A DNA stretch of 64,000 nt, taken from the NCBI GenBank assembly GCA_029256105.1, contig JAQSYO010000016.1:1-64000 (forward strand). The letters run 5' to 3'. Under the pieces are notes generated by a model that was given only the letters and a program-made list of their open reading frames with translations, made no database searches and was not told the DNA's origin. Every line of letters starts with the position of its first letter. Positions within the stretch are counted from its first letter, which is position 1. A program made the translations under genes and the position numbers. This DNA comes from Herbinix sp. (GTDB lineage: Bacteria > Bacillota > Clostridia > Lachnospirales > Lachnospiraceae). Shown here piece by piece: positions 9,110 through 17,650 of the stretch.

Positions 9110-10474
9110 GTGGATTATGACGTTATAATCGTTGGTGCCGGAGCTTCCGGGTTAATGGCTGCAATCGCTGCGGCTAGACAGGGAAGTTCGGTGCTTGTGA
9201 TAGAACGAAAAGACAAGGCAGGCAAAAAAATATTAGCATCCGGTAATGGAAAATGTAATTATACCAACCTAGTCCAAAAGCCGGAATGCTACCGATCCGA
9301 TGACAGCGCATTTGCAATGAAGGTGCTGTCTTGTTTTGATGTCTCCAAAACACTTGAATTTTTTGACGAGCTGGGCATATACCCAAAAGAACGGGAGGGC
9401 TATTACTACCCGAATTCGGAACAAGCCGCCAGTGTAGTACAAGTTCTTTTAATGGAGTGTAAGAGATTAAAGGTACAATTTCAATATGACGAGTATGTTA
9501 TTGATATTGTGAAACCAGATTATACAGTAATAACTGAGATAATATATAACTTTGACGACAAAAACAAATCCAAAGAAGGTATAAACAAAACCAAGGAAGG
9601 TTTAAACAAAACTAAGGACGGTTTTAGCAAAACTAAGGGCGGTATAAACAAATCTGGGAATCAAATTGTTGAAGTTGTACAAAAGACTTATTATGGTAAA
9701 AAACTTATACTTGCGATGGGCGGATGTGCTTCCCCACAGCTTGGTTCTGATGGAAGTGGTTATAACTTGGCAAAAAAATTTGGACATACCATAATTAAAC
9801 CCTTACCAGCATTAGTTCAATTGAAATCACAAGAGAAGTATTGTAAGACAGTATCAGGGGTTCGAACGATGGCAGAGGTTACTGCCTTCGCCAACAATAC
9901 GCATATTGCGAAGGAAGAAGGAGAAATCTTATTCACGGATTATGGTATATCCGGTATTCCTATTATGCAGATTAGTCGCTTTGTCGCAAAGGCGTTGGAT
10001 CGTGGAGAGAAGATTCAATTATTGATCGATTTTCTTCCAATGTTATCGAAGGATAAGCTAAAGCAAATGCTTACACAGAGAATACTTCAAAATCCGAGTA
10101 AGAGTATGGAAGAGATGATGGTTGGACTATTAAACCACAAGCTTTCTTATATCATTATTATGGAAGCAAAATTCGATCCGTACAAAGTCTCAAAGCTAAT
10201 ATCAGTAGATGAATTAGAACTATTAGCGAATCAGATGAAGAGCTTTCGAATGATAATTAACGATACCAATTCCTTTGATAATGCACAGGTTTGCGCTGGT
10301 GGCGTGTCTACAAAAGAAATTGATGAATATACGCTGGAATCAAGATTATCGAAGAATTTATACCTCACTGGGGAACTAGTGGATGTTGACGGAACCTGTG
10401 GTGGTTACAATCTACAATGGGCTTGGAGCTCAGGGTACCTTGCAGGAAGTATTGCGGGGAGTAAGAAAGAGTAA
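9110..10474 (+). CDS. NAD(P)/FAD-dependent oxidoreductase, BaiN/HI0933 family, with peptide-repeat insert
   Basis: 454-residue flavoprotein. The FAD-binding Rossmann motif VIIVGAGASGLMAAIAAARQ lies at the N-terminus (about 5-24), followed by GKKILASGNGKCNYTN; the C-terminal GELVDVDGTCGGYNLQWAWSSG is a family hallmark. These enzymes act on diverse small substrates and the native one is unknown. The start is GTG with gggagg eight bases upstream. An insert at residues 152-182 carries four tandem 7-residue units of the type NKTKEGL, absent from a standard family member. It precedes a second FAD oxidoreductase by 48 bases. Confidence 0.88.
   Translation: MDYDVIIVGAGASGLMAAIAAARQGSSVLVIERKDKAGKKILASGNGKCNYTNLVQKPECYRSDDSAFAMKVLSCFDVSKTLEFFDELGIYPKEREGYYYPNSEQAASVVQVLLMECKRLKVQFQYDEYVIDIVKPDYTVITEIIYNFDDKNKSKEGINKTKEGLNKTKDGFSKTKGGINKSGNQIVEVVQKTYYGKKLILAMGGCASPQLGSDGSGYNLAKKFGHTIIKPLPALVQLKSQEKYCKTVSGVRTMAEVTAFANNTHIAKEEGEILFTDYGISGIPIMQISRFVAKALDRGEKIQLLIDFLPMLSKDKLKQMLTQRILQNPSKSMEEMMVGLLNHKLSYIIIMEAKFDPYKVSKLISVDELELLANQMKSFRMIINDTNSFDNAQVCAGGVSTKEIDEYTLESRLSKNLYLTGELVDVDGTCGGYNLQWAWSSGYLAGSIAGSKKE
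9563..9646 (+). repeat. four in-frame 21-bp tandem repeats
   Basis: Four 21-base units encode NKSKEGI, NKTKEGL, NKTKDGF and SKTKGGI (residues 152-179), with the start of a fifth. They lie inside the FAD oxidoreductase and keep the frame. Confidence 0.95.
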
Positions 10475-10522
10475 CCGGTTGATAAAAGTAATAAAAGTGA
10501 TAGAGCAAGGAATAGGAGCAAT

Positions 10523-12127
10523 ATGATTAGAATTACACAATTAAAACTTCCAATCAAGCATTCACAAGAGGATATGGTTAATTCAATTGCAAAAGCATTG
10601 AAATTATCTCCCCAGAAGATTAAAGATTTTACTATAATCAAAAAATCCATTGATGCTAGGAAGAATGAAATTAAATATATATATTCGGTGGAAGTTACAA
10701 TTGCATTAGAAGCGCGAGAAAATGAAACAACAATTGTAACCCGTAGTAGGAATGAGAATGTATCAATTTCCGAAAGAGCACAATATGAATTTATCCCGTA
10801 TGGTACAAACAAGCTGAATCATCGGCCCGTTGTAGTAGGAACCGGACCTGCAGGATTATTTGCTGCTTGGTTATTAGCAAAGCATGGTTACCAGCCCTTA
10901 GTAGTAGAACGAGGGTATGAAGTTCGTAAACGTGTGGAGGCAGTAGAGCATTTCTGGAAAAGTAACGAGCTAAATCCCGAATGCAATGTTCAGTTTGGGG
11001 AGGGTGGTGCCGGAACCTTTTCAGATGGAAAATTAAACACATTAGTAAAAGATATATCCAATCGATATCGACTTGTTATGGAAACCTTTGTTCATCATGG
11101 TGCATCAGAGGATATCTTATATCTGAACAAACCACATATCGGTACAGATAAGCTAAGATTTGTTGTTGAAAATATGCGGAAAGAGATTGTAAGTTTGGGT
11201 GGAGAGGTTCGATTTGGAACGAAGCTTACGAATCTGATAATCGAAGACAATGTACTGAAAGGGATTGAACTAAATTATAAAGAAAAGCTTCCTTGTAATG
11301 TGTTAATCCCCGCAATCGGGCATAGTGCGAGAGATACCTTTTCAATGTTATTAAAAAACGGATTGGTACTATCTCCAAAAGCCTTTGCGATTGGACTTCG
11401 GATTGAGCATAAACAGAGTATGATTAGTAAATCCCAGTATGGTAGCGAATATATCCATCTACCCGCTGCAGATTATAAATTAACTCATCAAACCCAGACT
11501 GGACGGGGAGTATATTCCTTTTGCATGTGTCCCGGTGGTTTTGTGGTCAATTCATCCTCAGAAATTGGTCATATGGCAGTGAATGGGATGAGTAATTACA
11601 ACAGAGATGAAGAGAATGCGAATAGTGCAATTGTAGTTACAGTTCAACCAGAGGATTTTGGAGGAAAGGATCCCTTAAGTGGTATTACTTTCCAAAGAAA
11701 ATGGGAACGGGTTGCCTACGAAGCCGGAAAAGGTTTGGTTCCGGTACAGTTATTTGGCGACTTGTTAAGAGGTAGGGAAAGTGTTACAATAGGTAATGTT
11801 ACTCCTGGAATCAAAGGGGAATATCATTTGGCTAATTTGGCTAACTGCCTTCCCAATGAAATTATAGAAGCCCTGAAGGAAGGAATTCTTGCCTTCGATC
11901 GTAAAATTAAAGGCTTTGCAGATGAAGAGGCAGTACTAGCCGGTGTGGAAAGCAGAACTTCCTCCCCAGTACGCATTCATCGCAATGAAGCCTTTGAAAG
12001 TAATATAAGAGGTATATACCCCTGTGGGGAAGGCGCCGGATATGCAGGAGGAATTACCTCGGCAGCAATTGATGGCATCAAGGTATTTGAAGCAATTGCA
12101 GGATGTTATAAACCGGATTATGAATAG
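10523..12127 (+). CDS. FAD-dependent dehydrogenase (COG2509 type)
   Basis: 534-residue flavoprotein. An N-terminal ferredoxin-like domain (1-95) precedes the dinucleotide motif VVVGTGPAGLFAAWLLAK (about 103-120). The family motif NVQFGEGGAGTFSDGKLNT and the C-terminal GEGAGYAGGITSAAIDGIKV bind FAD. Length and motifs match the widespread uncharacterised FAD-dependent dehydrogenase family of Clostridia; the substrate is unknown. The ATG at 10523 has aggagc upstream. It probably shares a transcript with the preceding oxidoreductase. Confidence 0.88.
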   Translation: MIRITQLKLPIKHSQEDMVNSIAKALKLSPQKIKDFTIIKKSIDARKNEIKYIYSVEVTIALEARENETTIVTRSRNENVSISERAQYEFIPYGTNKLNHRPVVVGTGPAGLFAAWLLAKHGYQPLVVERGYEVRKRVEAVEHFWKSNELNPECNVQFGEGGAGTFSDGKLNTLVKDISNRYRLVMETFVHHGASEDILYLNKPHIGTDKLRFVVENMRKEIVSLGGEVRFGTKLTNLIIEDNVLKGIELNYKEKLPCNVLIPAIGHSARDTFSMLLKNGLVLSPKAFAIGLRIEHKQSMISKSQYGSEYIHLPAADYKLTHQTQTGRGVYSFCMCPGGFVVNSSSEIGHMAVNGMSNYNRDEENANSAIVVTVQPEDFGGKDPLSGITFQRKWERVAYEAGKGLVPVQLFGDLLRGRESVTIGNVTPGIKGEYHLANLANCLPNEIIEALKEGILAFDRKIKGFADEEAVLAGVESRTSSPVRIHRNEAFESNIRGIYPCGEGAGYAGGITSAAIDGIKVFEAIAGCYKPDYE

Positions 12128-12187
12128 CCCAGTTATAATACGACGGATAAAAGATATTATAAATCTTTGATAGTTGGAGGATTAAGT

Positions 12188-13045
12188 ATGCAAATAAGGG
12201 AGTTATTAAAGGATAAAAAAAGAATCATTATTAAGATAGGGTCGTCGTCCTTAACGCATCCGGAGACCGGAAGCTTGAACCTAGAGAAGATGGAACGCCT
12301 AATCCGTATCTTAACCGATCTCAGAAATCAGGGAAAGGATGTTATCTTAGTTACCTCTGGTGCAATTGCGGTTGGAAGAAAGGCGCTCGGACTGATCGAG
12401 CGACCGACAGAGCGTTCGGTTAAACAAGCTTGTGCAGCCGTAGGGCAAGCAAGTCTAATGATGGTGTATCAGAAGTTATTTGCAGAATACAATCAAACAG
12501 CAGCGCAGATTCTGATGACCAAATATACAATGATTAATGATATCAGCCGTACGAATGCAAAGAACACCTTCGAAGAATTATTCAAAATGGGTGTTATTCC
12601 GGTTGTTAATGAAAATGATACCGTATCTACGGAGGAGTTAGATTTGGATTTTGGTGATAATGATACCTTATCCGCAATTGTAACAGCTTTGGTAGGTGGA
12701 GATTTATTAATTTTACTATCCGATATCGATGGACTTTATACTGATGATCCTCATAAAAATAAAGATGCAAAGCTCATTTCTTGTGTAGATGAAATTAATG
12801 ATGACCTGCTTGGTATGGCAAAAGCTTCTTCAAGCTCAGTAGGTACTGGTGGTATGGCTACAAAGGTATCAGCTGCAAAGATCGCTTCTGCCTCCGGAGC
12901 AGATATGGTTATTACAAATGGTGATAATGTAAGAAACATTAATCATATTATGGATGGAATTGAAATTGGAACATTATTTCAATCACAGAAAAAGCAAGAT
13001 TTTAATATCATGGATTACATTACCTCAAAACAGTATCAAAAATAG
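12188..13045 (+). CDS. proB: glutamate 5-kinase
   Basis: First step of proline synthesis: ATP-dependent phosphorylation of glutamate in the cytosol. Motifs include IIIKIGSSSLTHPE at the N-terminus, LVTSGAIAVGRKAL, the glutamate-binding segment PVVNENDTVSTEELDLDFGDNDTLSA, split here as PVVNENDTVS and FGDNDTLSA, and GTGGMATKVSAAKIA. At 285 residues it has the kinase domain only and lacks the C-terminal PUA domain of longer ProB proteins. The start at 12188 is preferred over an upstream TTG because ggagg lies seven bases before it. It opens proB-UPF0291-cyclo-ligase-proA. Confidence 0.95.
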   Translation: MQIRELLKDKKRIIIKIGSSSLTHPETGSLNLEKMERLIRILTDLRNQGKDVILVTSGAIAVGRKALGLIERPTERSVKQACAAVGQASLMMVYQKLFAEYNQTAAQILMTKYTMINDISRTNAKNTFEELFKMGVIPVVNENDTVSTEELDLDFGDNDTLSAIVTALVGGDLLILLSDIDGLYTDDPHKNKDAKLISCVDEINDDLLGMAKASSSSVGTGGMATKVSAAKIASASGADMVITNGDNVRNINHIMDGIEIGTLFQSQKKQDFNIMDYITSKQYQK

Positions 13046-13056
13046 GAGTGTTATAG

Positions 13057-13266
13057 ATGGAAGACAAAAGAATTGAAAGAATAAATGAATTATATCATAA
13101 ATCCCAATCAGTAGGTTTAAGTGAGGAAGAAAAACTGGAGCAGACACAGCTTCGAAAGGAATATGTAGCCTCCATCCGTAGAAATCTTCGTGGGACCTTA
13201 GAGCACGTATCCTTTGTTAATCCCGATGGTTCAGTAACGAAAGCCTCGGAGTTAAAGAATAAGTAA
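13057..13266 (+). CDS. UPF0291 (DUF896, YnzC-like) protein
   Basis: 69-residue cytosolic protein of the DUF896 family: N-terminal helical hairpin MEDKRIERINELYHKSQ / LSEEEKLEQTQLRKEYV, then IRRNLRGTLEHVSFVNPDG. The B. subtilis member YnzC forms a helical bundle; its function is unknown. Eleven bases separate it from proB and the ATG follows aggagtgttatag, so it is in the proB transcript. Confidence 0.9.
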   Translation: MEDKRIERINELYHKSQSVGLSEEEKLEQTQLRKEYVASIRRNLRGTLEHVSFVNPDGSVTKASELKNK

Positions 13267-13358
13267 AAATAACCATGTGATGTCAAAGTTAATGAAATTC
13301 TATCAAACCATTGATTAGAAATGTATTGAAACAGAATACAGAGATAGGATGTTGGTGC

Positions 13359-14108
13359 ATGTCAAAAGAAGAAATTCGTAAGGAATTAAAGAAACTACGA
13401 AATCTACTATCTACCGAGGACCAGAAATCATTCAGTGATGCTATTTGCGATAGCTTAATTCAATCAAAGGAATATACCAGTTGCAGCCATCTATTTACCT
13501 TTGTCTCCTTCGGATCTGAGATAAGTACTTTGGAGATTATACGACAGGCTTTGATTAATCATAAGAGGGTATATATTCCCAAGGTGGAAGTACATGGAAT
13601 AGAGTTTTATGAAATTCATAGCTTGGATGGGCTTATTCCAAGTAAATTTGGTGTTCTTGAACCGGTAAAGCAAGAAGAAAATCGATACAAAGTAATAGAA
13701 ATGGATAAAGAAACAGATAAAGATAGGGAAACAAATACAAATAAGGAAGCAAATATAGATAAAGAAACATATATAGATAAAGAAACAAATATAGAGAAAG
13801 AAACCAATAGAGACAAAGGAACAAATAGAGACAAAGAACTATATATGGACAAAGCAACAAATCTGTATGATGAAACAAAAATCGATAATCTTATGCTTTT
13901 ACCAGGTTTGGCTTTTGATCCTACCGGAAACCGCATTGGTTATGGAGCAGGTTATTATGATCGTTATCTTTCGACTTACCCTCCAGATCATTTTTATAAA
14001 ATAGCCTTAGCATATGATTTTCAAATAAAAGAGAAAATTATTGCATCGGAATACGATGTAAAAGCCGATGCGATTTTAACTCCGACACGGCGAATTCAAT
14101 GTTGGTAA
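13359..14108 (+). CDS. 5-formyltetrahydrofolate cyclo-ligase with hexapeptide-repeat insert
   Basis: Converts 5-formyl-THF to 5,10-methenyl-THF with ATP. The N-terminal MSKEEIRKELKKLR and the C-terminal signature MLLPGLAFDPTGNRIGYGAG followed by YYDRYL are typical. The protein has 249 residues because of a hydrophilic insert at about 117-167, just before the C-terminal signature, made of 6-residue units of the type T-N-x-D-K-E; without it the length would be normal. The ATG at 13359 is chosen over an upstream TTG; its ribosome site (ataggat) is weak. The insert is probably a surface loop that tolerates slippage-driven growth. Confidence 0.9.
   Translation: MSKEEIRKELKKLRNLLSTEDQKSFSDAICDSLIQSKEYTSCSHLFTFVSFGSEISTLEIIRQALINHKRVYIPKVEVHGIEFYEIHSLDGLIPSKFGVLEPVKQEENRYKVIEMDKETDKDRETNTNKEANIDKETYIDKETNIEKETNRDKGTNRDKELYMDKATNLYDETKIDNLMLLPGLAFDPTGNRIGYGAGYYDRYLSTYPPDHFYKIALAYDFQIKEKIIASEYDVKADAILTPTRRIQCW
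13713..13856 (+). repeat. eight in-frame 18-bp tandem repeats
   Basis: Eight 18-base units encode hexapeptides TDKDRE, TNTNKE, ANIDKE, TYIDKE, TNIEKE, TNRDKG, TNRDKE and LYMDKA. All preserve the cyclo-ligase frame. Confidence 0.95.
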
Positions 14109-14163
14109 TTATTTTTATCATAATTTTTAAGTTAATTGTCTTAGTGTTTATTTAGGATATTAC

Positions 14164-14331
14164 ATAGAAGGATAAATGCCTTCTATAAAATTTAGGAGGA
14201 CAATTTTCCTATAAAGCAAGGGAGGAAATTCCTCCTACAAAGTAAGGGAGGTAAATTTCTCCCATAAAGCAAGGAGGACAAATTCCTCCTACAAAGCAAG
14301 GAGGACAAATTCCTCCTACAAAGCAAGGAGG
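14164..14331 (+). promoter_or_regulatory. tandem SD/anti-SD hairpin array in the proA leader
   Basis: Six units of 26-27 bases start near 14166, 14192, 14218, 14244, 14271 and 14298, followed by the real proA ribosome site aaggagg (14325-14331), which is the start of a seventh. Each unit holds an SD-like 5' arm and its complement as 3' arm, for example aggagga-caaat-tcctcct at 14272-14290. Stems differ between units in a compensated way: agaagg/ccttct in the first, gggag/ctccc in the fourth. Each 3' arm could also pair with the next unit's SD, so the last one could mask the proA site. A translational switch is inferred. Confidence 0.8.
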
Positions 14332-14337
14332 AATTAT

Positions 14338-15585
14338 ATGAGTTATTTAGAGCAATTAGGAAGCAAAGCAAAGAATGCAGCAACCGCTTTAAATCTTTTG
14401 CAGCAAGAGGATAAGAATAATGCGTTAAAATCCTGTGCACAAGCACTTTTTGATGCGCAAGCTGAGATATTAGCAGCGAATGAAAAGGATGTAACAGCAG
14501 CGGTTAATAATGGTATGAAAAGTTCTCTTGTAGATCGTCTTCGTCTGACTCCAGAACGGTTAAAAGGAATGGCAGATGGTTTACTTGAAATATGTGCTTT
14601 AAAGGATCCGATTGGTGAAGTATTATCCATGACGGTACGTCCCAATGGACTAACCATTGGACAAAAGGTAGTTCCACTTGGAGTTATTGGAATTATATAT
14701 GAATCCCGTCCAAATGTTACAGTGGATGCTTTCGGGTTATGTTTTAAAACGGGAAATGCAGTGGTTTTAAGAGGAGGAAGCGATGCAATCCATTCCAATA
14801 CAGCGATAGTAGCAGCACTCAGAAGGGGTTTATTATTGGCGGGATGTACTGAAGATGCCGTTCAATTGATTGAAGATACCTCAAGAGAGATTGCAAAGGA
14901 CTTTATGAGGATGAATGGCTACATAGATGTATTAATTCCTCGTGGAGGTGCCGGTCTAATCAAGACGGTGGTGGAAAACAGTACCATTCCAGTAATCGAA
15001 ACAGGTACCGGCAATTGTCATGTATATGTAGATGAATATGCTGATCTAGGTATGGCCTTAGAGATTATCGACAATGCAAAGACACAGAGACTTGGTGTAT
15101 GCAATGCTTGCGAGTCACTCGTTCTTCATGAGAAGATTAGCAAGGAGTTTCTACCTTTACTTTATGAGCGGTTGCAGGCGAAGGAAGTTGAAATACGTGC
15201 AGATGAGAGAGGCTGTGCAATTTGCAGCGGCTGTGTTTCTGCAACGGAAGAGGATTATGGAACAGAATATCTAGACAAAATTATTTCTCTAAAGATAGTG
15301 GATAATATTGAAGAGGCGATTGCTCATATCAATAAGTACAGTACAAAGCACTCGGAAGCGATTATTACAAAGGATTATGATCATTCCTTGAAATTCCTGA
15401 ATGAAATTGATTCTGCCGCTGTCTATGTGAATGCCTCCACACGGTTTACGGATGGATATGAGTTTGGATTTGGAGCTGAGATCGGTATCAGTACGCAAAA
15501 ACTTCATGCAAGGGGCCCAATGGGGTTAAAAGCACTGACGACAACCAAATATATTATATTTGGTAATGGTCAAATTAGAAAATAA
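14338..15585 (+). CDS. proA: glutamate-5-semialdehyde dehydrogenase (gamma-glutamyl phosphate reductase)
   Basis: Second step of proline synthesis: NADPH-dependent reduction of gamma-glutamyl phosphate. 415 residues of the aldehyde dehydrogenase superfamily. The catalytic cysteine is C255 in [37 protein letters not shown] and [20 protein letters not shown] are family motifs. The ATG lies six bases after a perfect aaggagg, which is the last element of the SD/anti-SD repeat array. It ends the proB-proA group and is followed 37 bases later by hflK. Confidence 0.97.
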   Translation: MSYLEQLGSKAKNAATALNLLQQEDKNNALKSCAQALFDAQAEILAANEKDVTAAVNNGMKSSLVDRLRLTPERLKGMADGLLEICALKDPIGEVLSMTVRPNGLTIGQKVVPLGVIGIIYESRPNVTVDAFGLCFKTGNAVVLRGGSDAIHSNTAIVAALRRGLLLAGCTEDAVQLIEDTSREIAKDFMRMNGYIDVLIPRGGAGLIKTVVENSTIPVIETGTGNCHVYVDEYADLGMALEIIDNAKTQRLGVCNACESLVLHEKISKEFLPLLYERLQAKEVEIRADERGCAICSGCVSATEEDYGTEYLDKIISLKIVDNIEEAIAHINKYSTKHSEAIITKDYDHSLKFLNEIDSAAVYVNASTRFTDGYEFGFGAEIGISTQKLHARGPMGLKALTTTKYIIFGNGQIRK

Positions 15586-15622
15586 GGTAATATTTGAAAG
15601 AGGAAGAAAGAGGATAAGAAAA

Positions 15623-16591
15623 ATGGATGAAAAGAAAGTGTATGACTTCCCATCTGGGAATGATTTAGGTGGCTTTGTGAAAAGATTCGGTAAGCTGTTT
15701 GCATTATTAGTAGGTTTAATTATTATAGCAATCATTGCATTTGGTTCCTTTTATACCATTAAAGAGCAAGAACAAGCGGTTGTGACGACTTTTGGAAATG
15801 CGAAAACTGTTAGTACAGCCGGATTGCATTTTAAGATACCAGTAATTCAGAAGGTTCAGAAAGTAGATACAACAATTAAAGGCTTTTCCATAGGTTACGA
15901 TCAGAGTACAAATGAAAAAATCGAACTAGAATCAATGATGATTACAAAGGACTTTAACTTTGTAAATGTCGATTTCTTCGTTGAATATAAGGTTTCTGAT
16001 CCGGTCAAGGCATTATATGCTTCCGAAGAACCGGTTACTATATTGAAAAACATCGCACAGAGCGCAATACGTATGGTTGTTGGAAGTTATGATGTAGATA
16101 GTGTTATCACTACAGGCAAATATGAAATTCAATCAGCAATCAAGACGATTATCCTTGATAAAATGGCAAAACAGGATCTTGGTATTGTACTTGTTAATAT
16201 AACAATACAAGATTCAGAGCCTCCGACTGATGCAGTTATGGAAGCTTTCAAATCAGTTGAAACAGCTAAACAAGGTAAAGATACAGCATTGAATAATGCA
16301 AATAAATATCGGAATGAGCAGATACCAAAAGCAGATGCTCAAGTTGATAAGATATTGCAGGAAGCAGAGTCCACAAAAGCTCAAAGAATGAACGAGGCGA
16401 ATGGAGAAGTTTCAAAATTCAATGAAATGTTTGAGGAATATGCGAAGTATCCACTTATTACAAAACAGAGAATGTTCTACGAGACAATGGAGGATGTACT
16501 TCCTTCCATGAAAGTAGTAATCGACAGCGGTGATTCCGGGGTACAGAAATTATTGCCCTTAGAACCATTAGTGGAAGGAGGAGCTCAATAA
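15623..16591 (+). CDS. hflK: HflK-like SPFH/prohibitin membrane protein
   Basis: 322-residue SPFH protein with one N-terminal transmembrane segment (about 22-44), then the SPFH domain (FYTIKEQEQAVVTTFG onward) and a C-terminal coiled coil. With HflC it is expected to form a membrane complex that modulates the FtsH protease. The start at 15623 follows aaagagg. A longer frame reaching back into proA is rejected because it lacks a ribosome site. Its stop overlaps the hflC start by one base, so the two are co-translated. Confidence 0.88.
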   Translation: MDEKKVYDFPSGNDLGGFVKRFGKLFALLVGLIIIAIIAFGSFYTIKEQEQAVVTTFGNAKTVSTAGLHFKIPVIQKVQKVDTTIKGFSIGYDQSTNEKIELESMMITKDFNFVNVDFFVEYKVSDPVKALYASEEPVTILKNIAQSAIRMVVGSYDVDSVITTGKYEIQSAIKTIILDKMAKQDLGIVLVNITIQDSEPPTDAVMEAFKSVETAKQGKDTALNNANKYRNEQIPKADAQVDKILQEAESTKAQRMNEANGEVSKFNEMFEEYAKYPLITKQRMFYETMEDVLPSMKVVIDSGDSGVQKLLPLEPLVEGGAQ

Positions 16592-17472
16592 TGAAAAAAG
16601 CAAAGAAGATCTCAGGAATATTAGCAATCGTTATTATAATTGCAGCGGTAATATTATTATTTAGTTCCACGATAGTTACAAAGGAAAATGAATATACCTT
16701 AGTTAAGAGATTTGGTAAAATAGAACATGTTATTGATCGTGCAGGACTATCCCTTCGAACTCCATTCTTAGATACGATTGCTGTCATTCCAAAGAATATC
16801 CAATTTTATGATATGAAAGAATCAGATGTAATTACGATGGATAAGAAAGCTATGGTGGCGGATAGCTATGTATTATGGAAGGTTGAAAATCCCATTGTAT
16901 TTGCTCAGACTTTGAATTCAAATGTTGTTTTAGCAGAAAACAGAATTGATACCACGGTATATAATGCTATGAAGAATGTAATCAGTAGTCTTGCTCAAGC
17001 TGATGTAATTAGTGGAAGAGATGGCACCTTGAACAACGCGTTCATGGAGAATATAGGTGATGCAATGAATCAATATGGTATAGAATTAATTGCGGTTGAG
17101 ACAAAGCATTTGGATTTACCTAGTGATAACAAGGCAGCCGTATTCGATAGAATGATATCGGAACGTGCTCAGATCGCAGCAACTTATACAGCAGAAGGTG
17201 AGTCAGAAGCTCAGAAAATTCAGAATACCACGGATAAAGAAATTGCAATCAGTATCTCAAATGCAGAAGCAAAAGCTGCAAAGATTATAGCTGAAGGTGA
17301 AGCCGGATATATGAAAATTCTATCCGATGCCTACTCAAATAAGGAGCGAAGTGAATTCTATACCTTTATACGTTCTCTAGACGCTGCTAGAGCGTCCTTG
17401 AGTGGAACTGACAAGACATTAATTTTATCCTCTGATTCACCAATAGCACAGATTTTTTACAAGATTGATTAA
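16591..17472 (+). CDS. hflC: HflC-like SPFH/prohibitin membrane protein
   Basis: 293-residue partner of HflK. An N-terminal transmembrane segment (about 7-27) is followed by an SPFH domain (TIVTKENEYTLVKRFGKIE onward) and the Ala/Glu-rich motif GESEAQKIQNTTDKEIAI and EAKAAKIIAEGEAGYMKI, shared by HflC proteins. A strong gaaggagg site lies inside the end of hflK. The pair is common in Gram-negatives and also found in Clostridia; no ftsH lies in the window. Confidence 0.9.
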   Translation: MKKAKKISGILAIVIIIAAVILLFSSTIVTKENEYTLVKRFGKIEHVIDRAGLSLRTPFLDTIAVIPKNIQFYDMKESDVITMDKKAMVADSYVLWKVENPIVFAQTLNSNVVLAENRIDTTVYNAMKNVISSLAQADVISGRDGTLNNAFMENIGDAMNQYGIELIAVETKHLDLPSDNKAAVFDRMISERAQIAATYTAEGESEAQKIQNTTDKEIAISISNAEAKAAKIIAEGEAGYMKILSDAYSNKERSEFYTFIRSLDAARASLSGTDKTLILSSDSPIAQIFYKID

Positions 17473-17650
17473 TACTGTTGCATATAGTGAATTATGTAAA
17501 GAACGAAAATGAACTCATAAATTATAGTAGATGCATGGATTAATCAATACGAATTAAGGAAGTATTTCTATTTATTATAGTTAATTATCATAAAATTGGG
17601 TATTCATCATATAATGATGTGATGGAAAGTATTATAAGGAGCCCGATTTT

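Noticed and set aside
12167..12187. Upstream TTG start for proB
   Set aside because: The ATG at 12188 has ggagg at the right distance and gives the standard N-terminus.
13616..13936. Minus-strand open frames rich in LSIFVS-like repeats
   Set aside because: Antisense shadows of the 18-bp coding repeats in the cyclo-ligase gene.
14164..14331. Possible CRISPR array upstream of proA
   Set aside because: Units are contiguous 26-27-bp repeats without unique spacers and no cas gene is present.
14192..14446. Minus-strand open frame with nine-residue repeats (LLCRRNLSS type)
   Set aside because: It is the antisense translation of the 27-bp SD/anti-SD array and runs into proA; it has no ribosome site of its own.
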